From the NCBI GenBank assembly GCA_950097015.1, contig CATNEN010000005.1:6005501-6069500 (forward strand): a DNA stretch of 64,000 bases, given 5' to 3'. This stretch comes from Macrostomum hystrix. Taxonomy: Eukaryota > Platyhelminthes > Macrostomidae. The notes below the pieces were generated by a model. It was not told the origin of the DNA and ran no database searches. It worked only from the letters and a program-made list of their open reading frames with translations. Both the position numbers and the translations under genes were made by a program. How positions within the stretch are numbered: the stretch's first letter is position 1; each line of letters begins with the position of its first letter. This document shows positions 1 to 10,149 of this stretch, piece by piece.

Positions 1-3000
1 TGCTGTTAGCACAGCGTTTCTACATCAGAACTTGGACACACTCAAGCAAGTGACTGAGAAGCTTGGTCTGGCGGAGTGCCTGGCGGCAAAAACTGCCAAA
101 AATGAAAATATTTGCCTTCGAGCCGCAGCGAATTCAGCCAATCCTGCAGTGTTTCTCTGGCTCATTTCCACCGTCGAGGACAAGAATCTGTTTTTCGTTC
201 AAGACGATGACGGCTACAGTGCTCTTAGCGCAGCATTCGAGAAGCAGAACTTGGACACTCTCAAACAAGTGACTGAGAAGCTTGGTCTGGCGGAGTGCCT
301 GGCGGCAAAAACTGCCAAAAATCAAAATATTTGCCTTCGAGCCGCATTCAATACAGCCAATCCTGCAGTGTTTCTCTGGCTCATTTCCACCGTCGAGGAC
401 AAGAATCTGTTTTTCGTTCAAGACGATGACGGCTACAGTGCTCTTAGCGCAGCATTCGAGAAGCAGAACTTGGACACTCTCAAACAAGTGACTGAGAAGC
501 TTGGTCTGGCGGAGTGCCTGGCGGCAAAAACTGCCAAAAATCAAAATATTTGCCTTCGAGCCGCATTCAATACAGCCAATCCTGCAGTGTTTCTCTGGCT
601 CATTTCCACCGTCGAGGACAAGAATCTGTTTTTCGTTCAAGACGATGACGGCTACAGTGCTGTTAGCACTGCATTTGAGAAGCAGAATTTGTACACTCTC
701 AAACAAGTGACTGAGAAGCTTGGTCTGGCGGAGTGCCTGGCGGCAAAAACTGCCAAAAATCAAAATATTTGTAAAAGAGCGGCATTCAATACAGCCAATC
801 CTGCAGTGTTTCTCTGGCTCATTTTTACCGTCGAGGACAAGAATCAGTTTTTCGTTCAAGACGATGACGGCGAAAGTGCTGTTAGCACCGCATTTGAGAA
901 GCTGAACTTGGACACACTCAAACAAGTGACTGCGAAGCTTGGTCTAGCAGAGTGCCTGGCGGCAAAAACTGCCAAAAATGAAAATATTTGTAAAAGAGCC
1001 GCATTCAATACAGCCAATCCTGCAGTGTTTCTCTGGCTCATTTTTACCGTCGAGGACAAGAATCAGTTTTTCGTTCAAGACGATGACGGCGACAGTGCTG
1101 TTTGCATAGCATTTTATAGGCAGAATTTGTACACACTCAAACAAGTGACTGAGAAGCTTGGTCTGGCGGAGTGCCTGGCAGCAAAAATTGCCAAAAATCA
1201 AAATATTTGTCTTGTAGCCGCATTCAATACAGACAATCCTGCAGTGTTTCTCTGGCTCATTTCCACCGTCGAGGACAAGAAACTGTTTTTCGTTCATGAC
1301 GATTATGGCCAAACTGCTGTTAGCCACGCATTTGAGAAGCAGAATTTGGACACTCTCAAACAAGTGACTGAGAAGCTTGGTCTGGCGGAGTGCCTGGCGG
1401 CAAAAACTGCCAAAAATGAAAATATTTGCCTTCGAGCCGCATTCAATACAGCCAATCCTGCAGTGTTTCTCTGGCTCATTTCCATCGTCGAGGACAAGAA
1501 ACTCTTCTTTGAAAAGGATGATGATGGTGATGATGGTGTATCCATTGCCTTTCATCGACAAGGCTTGAACACAGTGAAGTTTTTGACAGACCGTTTTGGA
1601 CTCAGCGAGTGTTTGAGCTGCATTGACAATCTAAATCGGGATTTGTTTTATGATTCCATTCTGAACAGCGCGAACCCGGGAGTATTTCCCTGGCTTCTCG
1701 AGCAGGTCTCCCAGCAATGTCCAGAAAAGAAGTCCAGAATTTGCGAGTTGGATTCCAACGGCAACACTCTGCTTCATGCACTGTTTAGGAAGGTCGATTT
1801 GTTCGGCGATGTTGATGCGCTTGCAGTGCTGATTGGCCGCATAAACTTTCTTTTTGAAAATGAAGTTGATCCAAGAAAAGAAAACAAATTTAGACTCAAC
1901 TGTCTGCTTGCCGCTGAATCCAGTGCTGACAATCTCAATTGTCTTTTGCGAGCTCTTCAAAGATCAGCGCATTTGGAAATCTTCAGAAATCTGCAAAGAA
2001 ACTCGGAGGGCCTTCACGTAGCTCATGTCTTCTGCACTCGCTACGAGCTCCGAGATATCAAGAACGATTTGAGCAAGCTGTGCGGTCTCAGTCCTGACGA
2101 GCTCCTTGCAGTCCGAGTTTCTGACGGACCGCTGAAGGATGCAACTTGTCTGCACTTTGCCTGCGAATCCGGTCACAAGTTGAACATCGAATACCTTCTA
2201 ATGAAAGGACGGAGGCTGGAAGATGAGACAGACGCCGGGCAGACGAGTGTCGACTTTGCCTGCAACAAGGCGAAGCTCGAGGATGTTTTGGATGTTGCAG
2301 AGAAGTCAGTTGGTCTCGGAAAACTGCTCAAGCTGGTTGATCCAACGAAGCGAGCTCTGAACCTTCCGGACGTTCAGAGCGCCCGAGGTCACCTGACTCG
2401 ATTCAACGACTCATCGCTCAAGGCCAGCATTGAAGATGATAAATCCAGACGACAGACGAGAGGCAAGGAAGCCGGTGAGATTAAAAATGAGAGTCATGTC
2501 GGATACGGAGCTGACAGCATTTCAAAGTCCGAGGATTCGCCAGAAGTGAAAATGCTGTTCAGAGCATTCGAGCTCGACTCAAATGAGATGCTCCGCAGCT
2601 TGATCAGTTTGGGCTTCGCCATCGATGAGATCGATGACCAGTTCTCCAGGCATGTCTCAAAGCAGATTGGCAATGGACGGGAAAGCAGTAAGTCTCCTAC
2701 AATAGCCAAGCTTCAAAAGTACTTCTCCTCAGAAGAAAGAGATTCTGAAGCTCTCATGCTGATGGAGTACGCAGTGCTGCTCGAGAAGCCGAAGCTGCTC
2801 AATGACCTGATGCTGCTGCCACAGTTTGACATCATCCCACAGACTTTGAGGCTGCTCGTTTATCTCAAGCCCAGAGTGAAGTCGAGCAATGCTGAGAATC
2901 TGAAAAAAGTGCAAGCTCTAGCCTTGAACATTGTCGTCAATGTTCTGGAGCACCTCTACGTGAATGCTGATGAAGAAGAGCGGAATCTTGTTTTCGACTA

Positions 3001-4312
3001 CCTGACTGGCTCATTTATGGTGTTAGACGGGCATTCTCAGGTTCGAGGTCCGAGGTTCCCGCCACCATTGGATTATCTTACCAGACCAATTTCAAACGAT
3101 AAAACTGATCTCGAAAAAGTGAGCAAAGATGCGAAGAAACCAAAAAAGCCATCAGAAAAGAAGTCTGCAGCTGCAGTGATGTCAGTGATGGAGCTGGTGC
3201 AGACCCTGGACTGTGACGATGTGTTTGCCACTGACTGTATCAGCCAGTTGGTGGATCGGCAGTGGAACGAGGCTCCACCGCTGTCCTGGAGCAGTCCTGC
3301 ACGCTGCTGCTCATGCAACATACTGCAAAAGGTGACAATTCAACAGCGGTTTATCGTCCACTCTGCCTTTTTCCTGGTCTTTCTGCTCTACTTTGCCTGG
3401 TACGTGACGGATTTCAGTCGGACAAAGCAGTTTCCGATTCTAGACGTCGTCCTGTTGGCCTACGCGCTGTCCTTCACTCTGCAGGAAGTCAACGACTTGC
3501 TGAACAAGCTGTCTGTGAAGGACATACGAATTTTCAGAATGCACATGAGATGTCCTCGCTACTTCACCGACTTCTTCAACTACTTTGACATGCTCGGCCT
3601 GCTGCTGATGTGGGCGGGGCTGGTCCTGAAGCTGCTTGGCCGGCTGAGCGACCCCAGCCTCATGCGCAGCTCTCAGGTCGTCCTCAGCGTCTCGTTCCTG
3701 TTCCTGGGATTCCGCTCCGTGGCCCTGCTCAGCTACTTCAAGGTCACTGGGCCGAACATCAATATGCTGAAGAGCTTGCTGTTCAAAGACCTGCTGCCAT
3801 TCTTGATCATCATGCTGGTTCTGATCTTCTCATTTGGCATTTTCTTCTTCAACCTGCTGTTCCCGGCCTTCTCAGACCTGACAGACGTCCTGGCTCTCGT
3901 GAAGATTTTCACAACGCCCCTGGCGCTGGCCTTAAGCATCTTTGAGTTCTCGCTGTTCGAGTCGTGCAACTCCAGCAGTCTCGCGACCGGACAGACCTGT
4001 GCGGACAGTGGAGGCAACCAGGTGTACAGCCTATTCCTGATGTTCGTGTACGTCTTGCTGGTAAACATTGTGATGTTCAACCTGCTGATCGCACTGTTCA
4101 ACCGCACCGTGACAGCGATGGCCAGCAGGGCGGAGGTTCTGTGGCGCAAGAATCTGTTCGAGCTGCTGGAGGAGTTCGCAGAGGTCAGTCCGGTTCCGCC
4201 GCCGCTGTCGTTCCCGCTCTACGCCTGGAAACTGCTGCGGAGGTGCCGCCCTTCGCACTGCCGACCCTGCGCTGGCAAAGTCGGTCCTTCTGACGGCTCT
4301 GAGAGAAGCAAG
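1..4312 (+). CDS. Gene A, exon 1 (5' partial): ankyrin-repeat TRP-type cation channel
   Basis: The frame is open from base 2 to the splice donor, so the gene continues to the left of the window; about 1437 residues are visible here. Bases 2-1500 encode about seven nearly identical 73-aa units, each reading as two ankyrin-type repeats. Diverged units follow (1500-1740), then more ankyrin-like sequence (CLHFACESGHKLNIEYLL near 2147-2200) and a polar linker. Six hydrophobic segments follow: S1 near 3350-3410, S2 3436-3490, S3 3580-3640, S4 3670-3735, S5 3785-3865 and S6 4022-4110. A pore loop with two cysteines lies before S6. S6 ends NLLIALFNRT, and WRKNLFELLEEF plus a PPPL motif follow. This part resembles TRPM channels (family knowledge). 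The expected role is a plasma-membrane cation channel, probably sensory. The exon ends at AAG|GTAAGA in phase 0. If the intron were retained, the protein would stop 7 codons later. Gene A is closest to gene C in coding sequence. Confidence 0.92.
2..1500 (+). repeat. 219-bp coding repeats of gene A (73-aa double-ankyrin units)
   Basis: The same block recurs every 219 bp (32, 251, 470, 689, 908 and so on). It encodes 73 residues running from DDDGYSA through NPAVFLWLIS to the next DDDG. About seven near-identical units are inside the window and more may lie upstream. Units differ at a few codons, mostly after GYSAVS and in AFxxQN. The last unit (AFHRQGL, near 1545-1570) grades into non-repeat sequence. 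Confidence 0.93.
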
Positions 4313-4717
4313 GTAAGAGGCCTGGTGGACTGAGGGACTGACTCTGTTACTCACAGATGATAAATGGTCTGAATATATAGCCCTTAGATTCAGTCAGACA
4401 ATGACCGAATCCAATTTTCAATTGCAAGAACTGATTGTGTGTACATGAATGTAAATGGCTTTATAGCAAAGACATGCTCAGATTATAGTAAGCTGGGGCT
4501 GGTCATGAAACTCTTGAGGACTGATTAACAGTAGAAGCAAGGTGAGAGGCCTGGTGAGCGCAGGTGAACTGAGGGGCTGACTATGTTTACTCATATAGGC
4601 ACTAGATTCAGTCAGACGATGACCGAATCCAATTTAAATGGAAATAACTGGTTGTGTGCACATGATTGCAAATAAGCTCATGTTTCAAGGCGCTCTTCCT
4701 CACGGCTTCCGTTCCAG
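4313..4717 (+). other. Gene A intron (405 bp) with an internal duplicate of the donor region
   Basis: The intron starts GTAAGA at 4313 and ends TTCCAG at 4717. Both ends are conserved in genes B and C. Bases about 4531-4640 repeat the sequence around the real donor (AGAAGCAAG|GTGAGA, then the ATTCAGTCAGACgATGACCGAATCC stretch, interrupted by small changes), so a second potential donor lies at about 4540. Gene C has the same duplicate and gene B does not. Confidence 0.85.
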
Positions 4718-5023
4718 CCGTGGTGGACGAACCGGAGCGACTTCAGCGGCTACCCCGAAGACTTCAAGCGCTTCCTGATCTTCCAGGCCGAGCAGCTCCG
4801 GCAGCAGCGGCCACGGCTGCAGCGGGCGGTCGAGCGGCACAAGGGGGACGTCGATGTGCTGAAGGCGCACGTGGAGAACCAGGTCAAGGACCTGCGGGAG
4901 GAACTGCGGGATAATATTCAGGATGTGCTCACGGCTCAGAGAGAGGACACTGAGAACCTGCAGCAGCAAATGTCGCAGGTGATGAGCATTCTGCAGCAAC
5001 TGCAGCAGCAGCTTCAGCAGTGA
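4718..5023 (+). CDS. Gene A, exon 2: C-terminal coiled coil of the TRP-type channel
   Basis: Joined to exon 1 in phase 0, this exon gives 101 residues ending at TGA (5021-5023). It begins PWWTNRSDFSGYPEDF, continues with a basic helix (QLRQQRPRLQRAVERHK) and then heptad-rich sequence (VDVLKAHVENQVKDLREEL), and ends in a Gln-rich stretch with QQLQQQLQQ. No ATG-initiated frame reveals it; the splice does. TRPM-family channels also carry a C-terminal coiled coil used in tetramer assembly, so this is its likely role here. Homologous exons in genes B (154 aa) and C (94 aa) share both ends but differ in the middle. The fit of frame, acceptor and stop in all three genes makes the call firm. Confidence 0.9.
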   Translation, partial: PWWTNRSDFSGYPEDFKRFLIFQAEQLRQQRPRLQRAVERHKGDVDVLKAHVENQVKDLREELRDNIQDVLTAQREDTENLQQQMSQVMSILQQLQQQLQQ

Positions 5024-5814
5024 CCAGGCGACTCCAGCACACGCAGTTTGTAAGCTCTGAACAGTTGTAGCCGAAATTGAAATACGAAATCGATGACTGC
5101 CACTTTATTTCTGGTTAAAAAGAGCCAAATTCAGCATGAAAACAATTAGAGTCTTTCCAAACCATCCTTGACTACTTTCAGGCCTCTTAATCATTGCAGT
5201 GGCTTCTTCAGTTGCTGGGCCTCACAAAAACTGACGTTTTGTTTGCCGACAGAAGATTTTCTAAATTTTAACTTTTTATTCGACGGAATTTCGCTACTGC
5301 CGATAGATAGATGTACAGTTACAAAGACAATTGATTGAACCGAATGGAATTTCAAATAGTAAAATTTTGCAGAAGTTATTGACAGATATTCGCTTTACTC
5401 ACATCTTTTGCTCATTTACCAATAAATTTGTTCGAAAATATTACGAATCATTCAACTTGATTTCGAACTCATTTCAGAGTATGTACCTAGAATATATTAT
5501 TTAAAAAATGCCATGTTTCTGCTCTTGTGCCATCATATTTCACTTTCTAGAATTCGGTTGTGACTTGTGCTCACTAGCACAATGCACCATGTGCTCAAGC
5601 CCATTGCACCCTGAACTCGTGTCCGCTTTCGCTTGAGTACAATTCCCTCGCTTTTATATCTTTCCTGGTGCTTTTGGAGATGACAAAGAAACCTTCCGAA
5701 TGGATGAAATCTACAGCTTCTCAAGCTCTGCCAGACTGAACACTAATGAGAAGGGGATTTCTGCAGTGTGAAGCTTTTGTCGCTTTCATCGAGTAACCAG
5801 CCAAGAATGCCCTG
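5024..5814 (+). other. 3' flank of gene A (3' UTR and spacer)
   Basis: This is AT-rich sequence with no plausible gene. It is nearly the same as the flank after gene B (29922-30657) but clearly more diverged after gene C. That contrasts with the coding parts, where A is closest to C. Confidence 0.7.
5421..5426 (+). terminator. Possible polyadenylation signal of gene A
   Basis: An AATAAA hexamer lies about 400 bp after the stop. In the corresponding place after gene B it is altered to ACTAAA (about 30306), so use of this signal is uncertain. Confidence 0.35.
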
Positions 5815-6335
5815 TGCAAAGCAGTCTAGAATCCTCTGTTGCAGTCTAGAATCCCCTGTGTGAGCAGTCTAGAATCCTCTGTGTGAGCAGTCTAGAATCC
5901 CCTGTGTGAGCAGTCTAGAATCCCCTGTGTGAGCAGTCTAGAATCCTCTGTGTGAGCAGTCTAGAATCCCCTGTGTGAGCAGTCTAGAATGCCCTGTGTG
6001 AGCAGTCTAGAATCCTCTGTGTGAGCAGTCTAGAATCCCCTGTGTGAGCAGTCTAGAATCCTCTGTGTGAGCAGTCTAGAATCCCCTGTGTGAGCAGTCT
6101 AGAATCCCCTGTGTAACCAGCCAAGAATGCCCTGTGTGAGCAGTCTAGAATTCCCTGTGTGAGCAGTCTAGAATGCCCTGTGTGAGCAGTCTAGAATCCT
6201 CTGTGTGAGCAGTCTAGAATCCCCTGTGTGAGCAGTCTAGAATCCTCTGTGTGAGCAGTCTAGAATCCCCTGTGTGAGCAGTCTAGAATGCCCTGTGTGA
6301 GCAGTCTAGAATCCCCTGTGCAAAGCAGTCCAGAA
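5815..6335. repeat. 23-bp minisatellite with an XbaI site in each unit
   Basis: About 22 tandem copies of a unit containing GAGCAGTCTAGAATCCCCTG, spaced 23 bp apart, with small variants (CCTCT, GCCCT, TTCCC). Counterparts follow gene B (30658-31556) and gene C (61751-62760). Confidence 0.95.
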
Positions 6336-6558
6336 TCTATAAATTCAGTTTTTAGAAATTTATTAAGTTTTTTTCGCTTTTAAAATTTAAAATTTTCAAA
6401 GAGCCAAAAACAAGCACTTTCCTTTAGATATAGACCTTTGACTTGGTTTTGTAATTTTTTAATTTATTTCGGTTGTTATTTTCTTAACTGCTCTTATTGT
6501 GCACACCTTTTTAAGAACTAACAAGATTACATGCTTATCGTTTAATCTATCTTTACTT
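6336..6558. other. AT-rich spacer
   Basis: No gene is seen. The sequence matches 62760-62978 after gene C closely and the region after gene B only loosely. Confidence 0.6.
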
Positions 6559-7585
6559 ACATGTTTATCTTGTGTTTACAGACCCAGCTCACATGTTTAT
6601 CTTGTGTTTACAGCCCTAGCTCACATGTTTATCTTGTGTTTACAGCCCTAGCTCACATGTTTATCTTGTGTTTACAGACCCAGCTCACATGTTTATCTTG
6701 TGTTTACAGACCCAGCTCACATGTTTATCTTGTGTTTACAGCCCTAGCTCACATGTTTATCTTGTGTTTACAGCCCCAGCTCACATGTTTATCTTGTGTT
6801 TACAGTCCTAGCTCACATGTTTATCTTGTGTTTACAGCCCTAGCTCACATGTTTATCTTGTGTTTGCAGACCCAGCTCACATGTTTATCTTGTGTTTACA
6901 GTCCTAGCTCACATGTTTATCTTGTGTTTACAGACCCAGCTCACATGTTTATCTTGTGTTTACAGCCCCAGCTCACATGTTTATCTTGTGTTTACAGACC
7001 CAGCTCACATGTTTATCTTGTGTTTACAGACCCAGCTCACATGTTTATCTTGTGTTTACAGACCCAGCTCACATGTTTATCTTGTGTTTACAGCCCCAGC
7101 TCACATGTTTATCTTGTGTTTACAGACCCAGCTCACTTGTTTATCTTGTGTTTACAGACCCAGCTCACATGTTTATCTTGTGTTTACAGCCCTAGCTCAC
7201 ATGTTTATCTTGTGTTTACGGCCCTAGCTCACATGTTTATCTTGTGTTTACAGCCCTAGCTCACTTGTTTATCTTGTGTTTACAGCCCTAGCTCACTTGT
7301 TTATCTTGTGTTTACAGCTCTAGCTCACATGTTTATCTTGTGTTTACAGCCCTAGCTCACATGTTTATCTTGTGTTTACAGCCCTAGCTCACATGTTTAT
7401 CTTGTGTTTACAGCCCTAGCTCACTTGTTAATCTTGTGTTTACAGCCCTAGCTCACATGTTTATCTTGTGTTTACAGCCCTAGCTCACATGTTTATCTTG
7501 TGTTTACAGCCCTAGCTCACATGTTTATCTTGCGTTTACAGCCCCAGCTCACATGGTTATCTTGTGTTTACGGCCCTAGCTCACT
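6559..7585. repeat. 30-bp minisatellite resembling tandem 3' splice sites
   Basis: About 34 units of 30 bp contain CTCACATGTTTATCTTGTG followed by TTTACAG. Because 30 is a multiple of 3, all + frames stay open for long stretches; the resulting peptides are not genes. About four copies remain after gene B (31705-31832) and about 26 after gene C (62979-63743). Confidence 0.95.
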
Positions 7586-7974
7586 CATTTCTAACACTAA
7601 ATTGTTTTACAACAGTGTTCGGGTGTCTAATGGCATGAATGCTGCTTCACAATGGTCGAGTGTACAGTTTTCGAGTTGTATTTGAGCTGTTTTAGTCATG
7701 AATTGATCAAAATATTCAAAATTATCTTGACTGAATCTGATCTGACACATGAGTGAAGCAGCAGCTGTCATCCAATGAACCGAGTCCTGTTTCAAATCCC
7801 ATGACTATTTTCTCCCGAGAAATGAATTATCCCAGACTAAAAGCTGATTGACAGGAGCAATCGATGTTTATCCCAGCCATTTGCTCAAAATCACAATAAA
7901 TTATTTTGTTATAAAAGTCTCAGACTCGAACTCTGAGATTTATTGACACCTTCTGATTAGAAACCTAATGTCTC
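7586..7974. other. Conserved single-copy spacer
   Basis: No gene is recognised. The block is conserved after all three genes (31833-32215 and 63744-64000), which suggests it belongs to the ancestral unit. Confidence 0.6.
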
Positions 7975-8262
7975 TGGCTTGCCTGATGATTCACTCACTC
8001 AGTTGGCACAATGTCACAGGTGTGGCTCTTGGACTTGCCTGATGATTCACTCACTCAGTTGGCACAATGTCACAGGTGTGGCTCTTGGACTTGCCTGATG
8101 ATTCACTCACTCAGTTGGCACAATGTCACAATTGTGGCTCTTGCACTTGGCTGATGATTCACTCACTCAGTTGGCACAATGTCACAGGTGTGGCTCTTGG
8201 ACTTGCCTGATGATTCACTCACTCAGTTGGCACAATGTCACAATTGTGGCTCTTGAGCCCGA
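7975..8262. repeat. 56-bp tandem repeat, about five copies
   Basis: Units start at GCCTGATGATTCACTCACTC (7981, 8037, 8093, 8149, 8205) and contain AGTTGGCACAATGTCAC. The spacer after gene B holds only one copy (about 32226-32280), so the array expanded in this unit. Confidence 0.93.
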
Positions 8263-8526
8263 GTCCTTGAAATTACGTTGTTTCATAAGACTTTATGCAG
8301 ATGAGGTTAGCTATGTTGCCTCGGACTCTCAAGACAAACATAAAGTACGAGTGTCAAGAGAAGTCAACTCAGATTTTTGTTTAGTAGGCTAATAGGCTAA
8401 TGGAGCAGAGAGAGAGGGTGGGAGGGGCAGAGAGGGCCAACCTCTCAGGGCTAGCAAACGTTCAACTGGCGTGGATGTGCATAAGCCTACGCGAAGCCTT
8501 CTCAACAAGTCAAGTAGTTCGTAGAG
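8263..8526. other. Spacer before the 21-bp array
   Basis: No gene is supported. The block includes a piece (about 8294-8398) that also ends the extra segments at 36395 and 40322, which makes it a breakpoint landmark. Confidence 0.55.
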
Positions 8527-8865
8527 TTGTGGAGTTTCTGGTTTGCTTCTGGTTAGGTTGTGGAGTTTCTGAGTATGGTTGTGGAGTTTCTGAGTAAGGT
8601 TGTGGAGTTTATGAGTAAGGTTGTGGAGTTTCTGAGTAAGGTTGTGGAGCTTCTGAGTAAGGTTGTGGAGTTTATGAGTAAGGCTGTGGAGTTTCTGAGT
8701 AAGGTTGTGGAGTTTATGAGTAAGGCTATGTGGTTTATGAGTAAGGTTGTGGAGTTTCTGAGTAAGGCTGTGGAGTTTATGAGTAAGGTTGTGGAGTTTC
8801 TGAGTAAGGCTGTGGAGTTTATGAGTAAGGCTGTGAAGTTTCTGAGTAAGGCTGTGGAGTTTCTG
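8527..8865. repeat. 21-bp minisatellite (GTGGAGTTTCTGAGTAAGG type)
   Basis: About 16 units of 21 bp with variants (TTTATGAG, GCTGTGG, GTTGTGG). The length is a multiple of 3, so it gives artificial heptad peptides (VEFLSKA). Much longer versions lie at 32535-33456 and 36722-37502. Confidence 0.95.
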
Positions 8866-9130
8866 GTAGGTCGTGGAGTTTCTGGTAGGTCGTGGAGTTT
8901 CTGGTAGGTCGTGGAGTTTCTGGTAGGTCGTGGAGTTTCTGGTAGGTCGTGGAGTTTCTGGTAGGTCGTGGAGTTTCTGGTAGGTCGTGGAGTTTCTGGT
9001 AGGTCGTGGAGTTTCTGGTAGGTCGTGGAGTTTCTGGTAGGTCGTGGAGTTTCTGGTAGGTCGTGGAGTTTCTGGTAGGTCGTGGAGTTTCTGGTAGGTC
9101 GTGGAGTTTCTGGTAGGTCGTGGAGTTTTC
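8866..9130. repeat. 19-bp minisatellite (GTAGGTCGTGGAGTTTCTG)
   Basis: About 14 nearly identical units of 19 bp follow directly on the 21-bp array and share the GTGGAGTTTCTG core. It looks like a shortened derivative of the 21-bp unit. Confidence 0.95.
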
Positions 9131-9815
9131 GGATAGGTTGTGGAGTTTCTGAGAGGTTTCTAAAGGTAACTACTAAACTAAAGGTGTGTACTTAAATTGA
9201 ATGCTCAGGAATTTAAAATTCGTAAGACCCTAATCTAGAAATTTGCCTAAAGCATACATTAATTAACATTGCTTTCCTGAACTTTTTTCTCAAACTAGAA
9301 AATGAGGATTGGTTCATCAAAATCCTTTGTTACGTTACGACTCATTCGTTAATTTTTTTCTAATCTAAAAGCTTCCTGAATTTTTTTGGCGCGTCTATGA
9401 TTACAACCATAAAAGTATGTGAAGCTAAGCCATTTTTGTTAATCTGCAATAAAGTCTAATTATAAACAGACACGAAATACTTTTAACAAACTTTGTTTAA
9501 GAATCTAAATCAGTTAACTTTTGTTGAACCCAATGCATCTTAAAAACCCATTCTTTCCGTCATTAACTAGATTCTTTACCGTCATAATAATAAATTAGCA
9601 CTAAAAGCCACGAGGCCTAAACAGTGATAAACCATAAAAACAGAAAACCCTGCAGAATTGATGTCGTAACGAAAAGTACAGAAATCTAAAATCGCATATA
9701 AATATTTAACTAAAAAGCGAACTGTGATTAAGATTACCATATGCATGTCGCAATGAACAACACAATGATCTGCACCCACTGGGAAAAAAGCAGGCGGCCC
9801 GCTTACGGCGGAGCA

Positions 9816-9856
9816 GCGTGGCGTAGAGTCTGTGCCGAAGTCGGGATGCGCCACGC
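9816..9856. other. GC-rich hairpin
   Basis: GCGTGGCG (9816-9823) is the exact reverse complement of CGCCACGC (9849-9856), with a 25-nt loop and one extra A-T pair outside. The hairpin recurs in the other copies of this block, for example at 34380-34420. Its function is unknown. Confidence 0.6.
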
Positions 9857-10040
9857 TTAGCAAGCGGCTAGCACGCTATGGTGGCTGCAAAGTCGCAGTC
9901 TGGCCGTGTGAGAGATACAATTCAGACTACTGACAACAGTAGAAAAGCAAGGACTTGGCTGCAAAACTCTCACATAACACTAAAAAATATCGCCATAGAA
10001 AATGACAAGCTTAAAAGAGACTTCTGTGCACACTGAGAGT

Positions 10041-10137
10041 GGTGGGAGAGGACGGCGTGTGGCTATGGCTGACTGACGAAGGCAAACAAGCCAGAAACCG
10101 GTCTCGGTCTGCCAGCGCGAGGTTCGTTCCCCACTTT
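10041..10137 (+). mobile_element. Possible tRNA-derived (SINE-like) stretch
   Basis: A B-box-like GGTTCGTTCC (10121-10130) lies about 45 bp after a weak A-box-like TGGCTGACTGA (10066-10076). The ends AGTGG and CCACT can pair. No clear cloverleaf, poly-A tail or target duplication is seen, so the call is tentative. The copies at about 34604, 38646 and 42186 are part of the larger duplication. Confidence 0.22.
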
Positions 10138-10149
10138 TAGTGTGTTACA

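Larger units (their letters stand above)
9131..10149. other. Conserved spacer block R (gene-free)
   Basis: This 1-kb block occurs four times (also 33713-34713, 37756-38756 and 41271-42294) with small differences. It holds a GC-rich hairpin (9816-9856) and a tRNA-like stretch (about 10041-10137). A reverse-strand frame of 93 aa has no recognisable domain and changes length between copies, so I do not call it a gene. Confidence 0.6.

Noticed and set aside
4666-4914. 82-aa Ala-rich forward frame over gene A exon 2
   Set aside because: It is in a different frame from the spliced coiled-coil reading. The spliced frame gives a sensible protein and a matching stop in all three genes.
5815-6335. CRISPR-like regular repeats
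   Set aside because: The units are directly tandem with no unique spacers, and the DNA is clearly eukaryotic.
6561-7259. Forward frame of 232 codons with a hydrophobic repeat (HMFILCLQ)
   Set aside because: It is a direct product of the 30-bp repeat. Other forward frames over the same array are also open (111 and 79 codons).
9582-9863. Reverse-strand 93-aa frame repeated in four spacer copies
   Set aside because: Its length and C-terminus change between copies (85-93 aa), it has no recognised domain, and it overlaps the hairpin.
10041-10137. A functional tRNA gene
   Set aside because: Only a B-box and a weak A-box are visible. The arms do not fold into a proper cloverleaf and no anticodon loop could be assigned.
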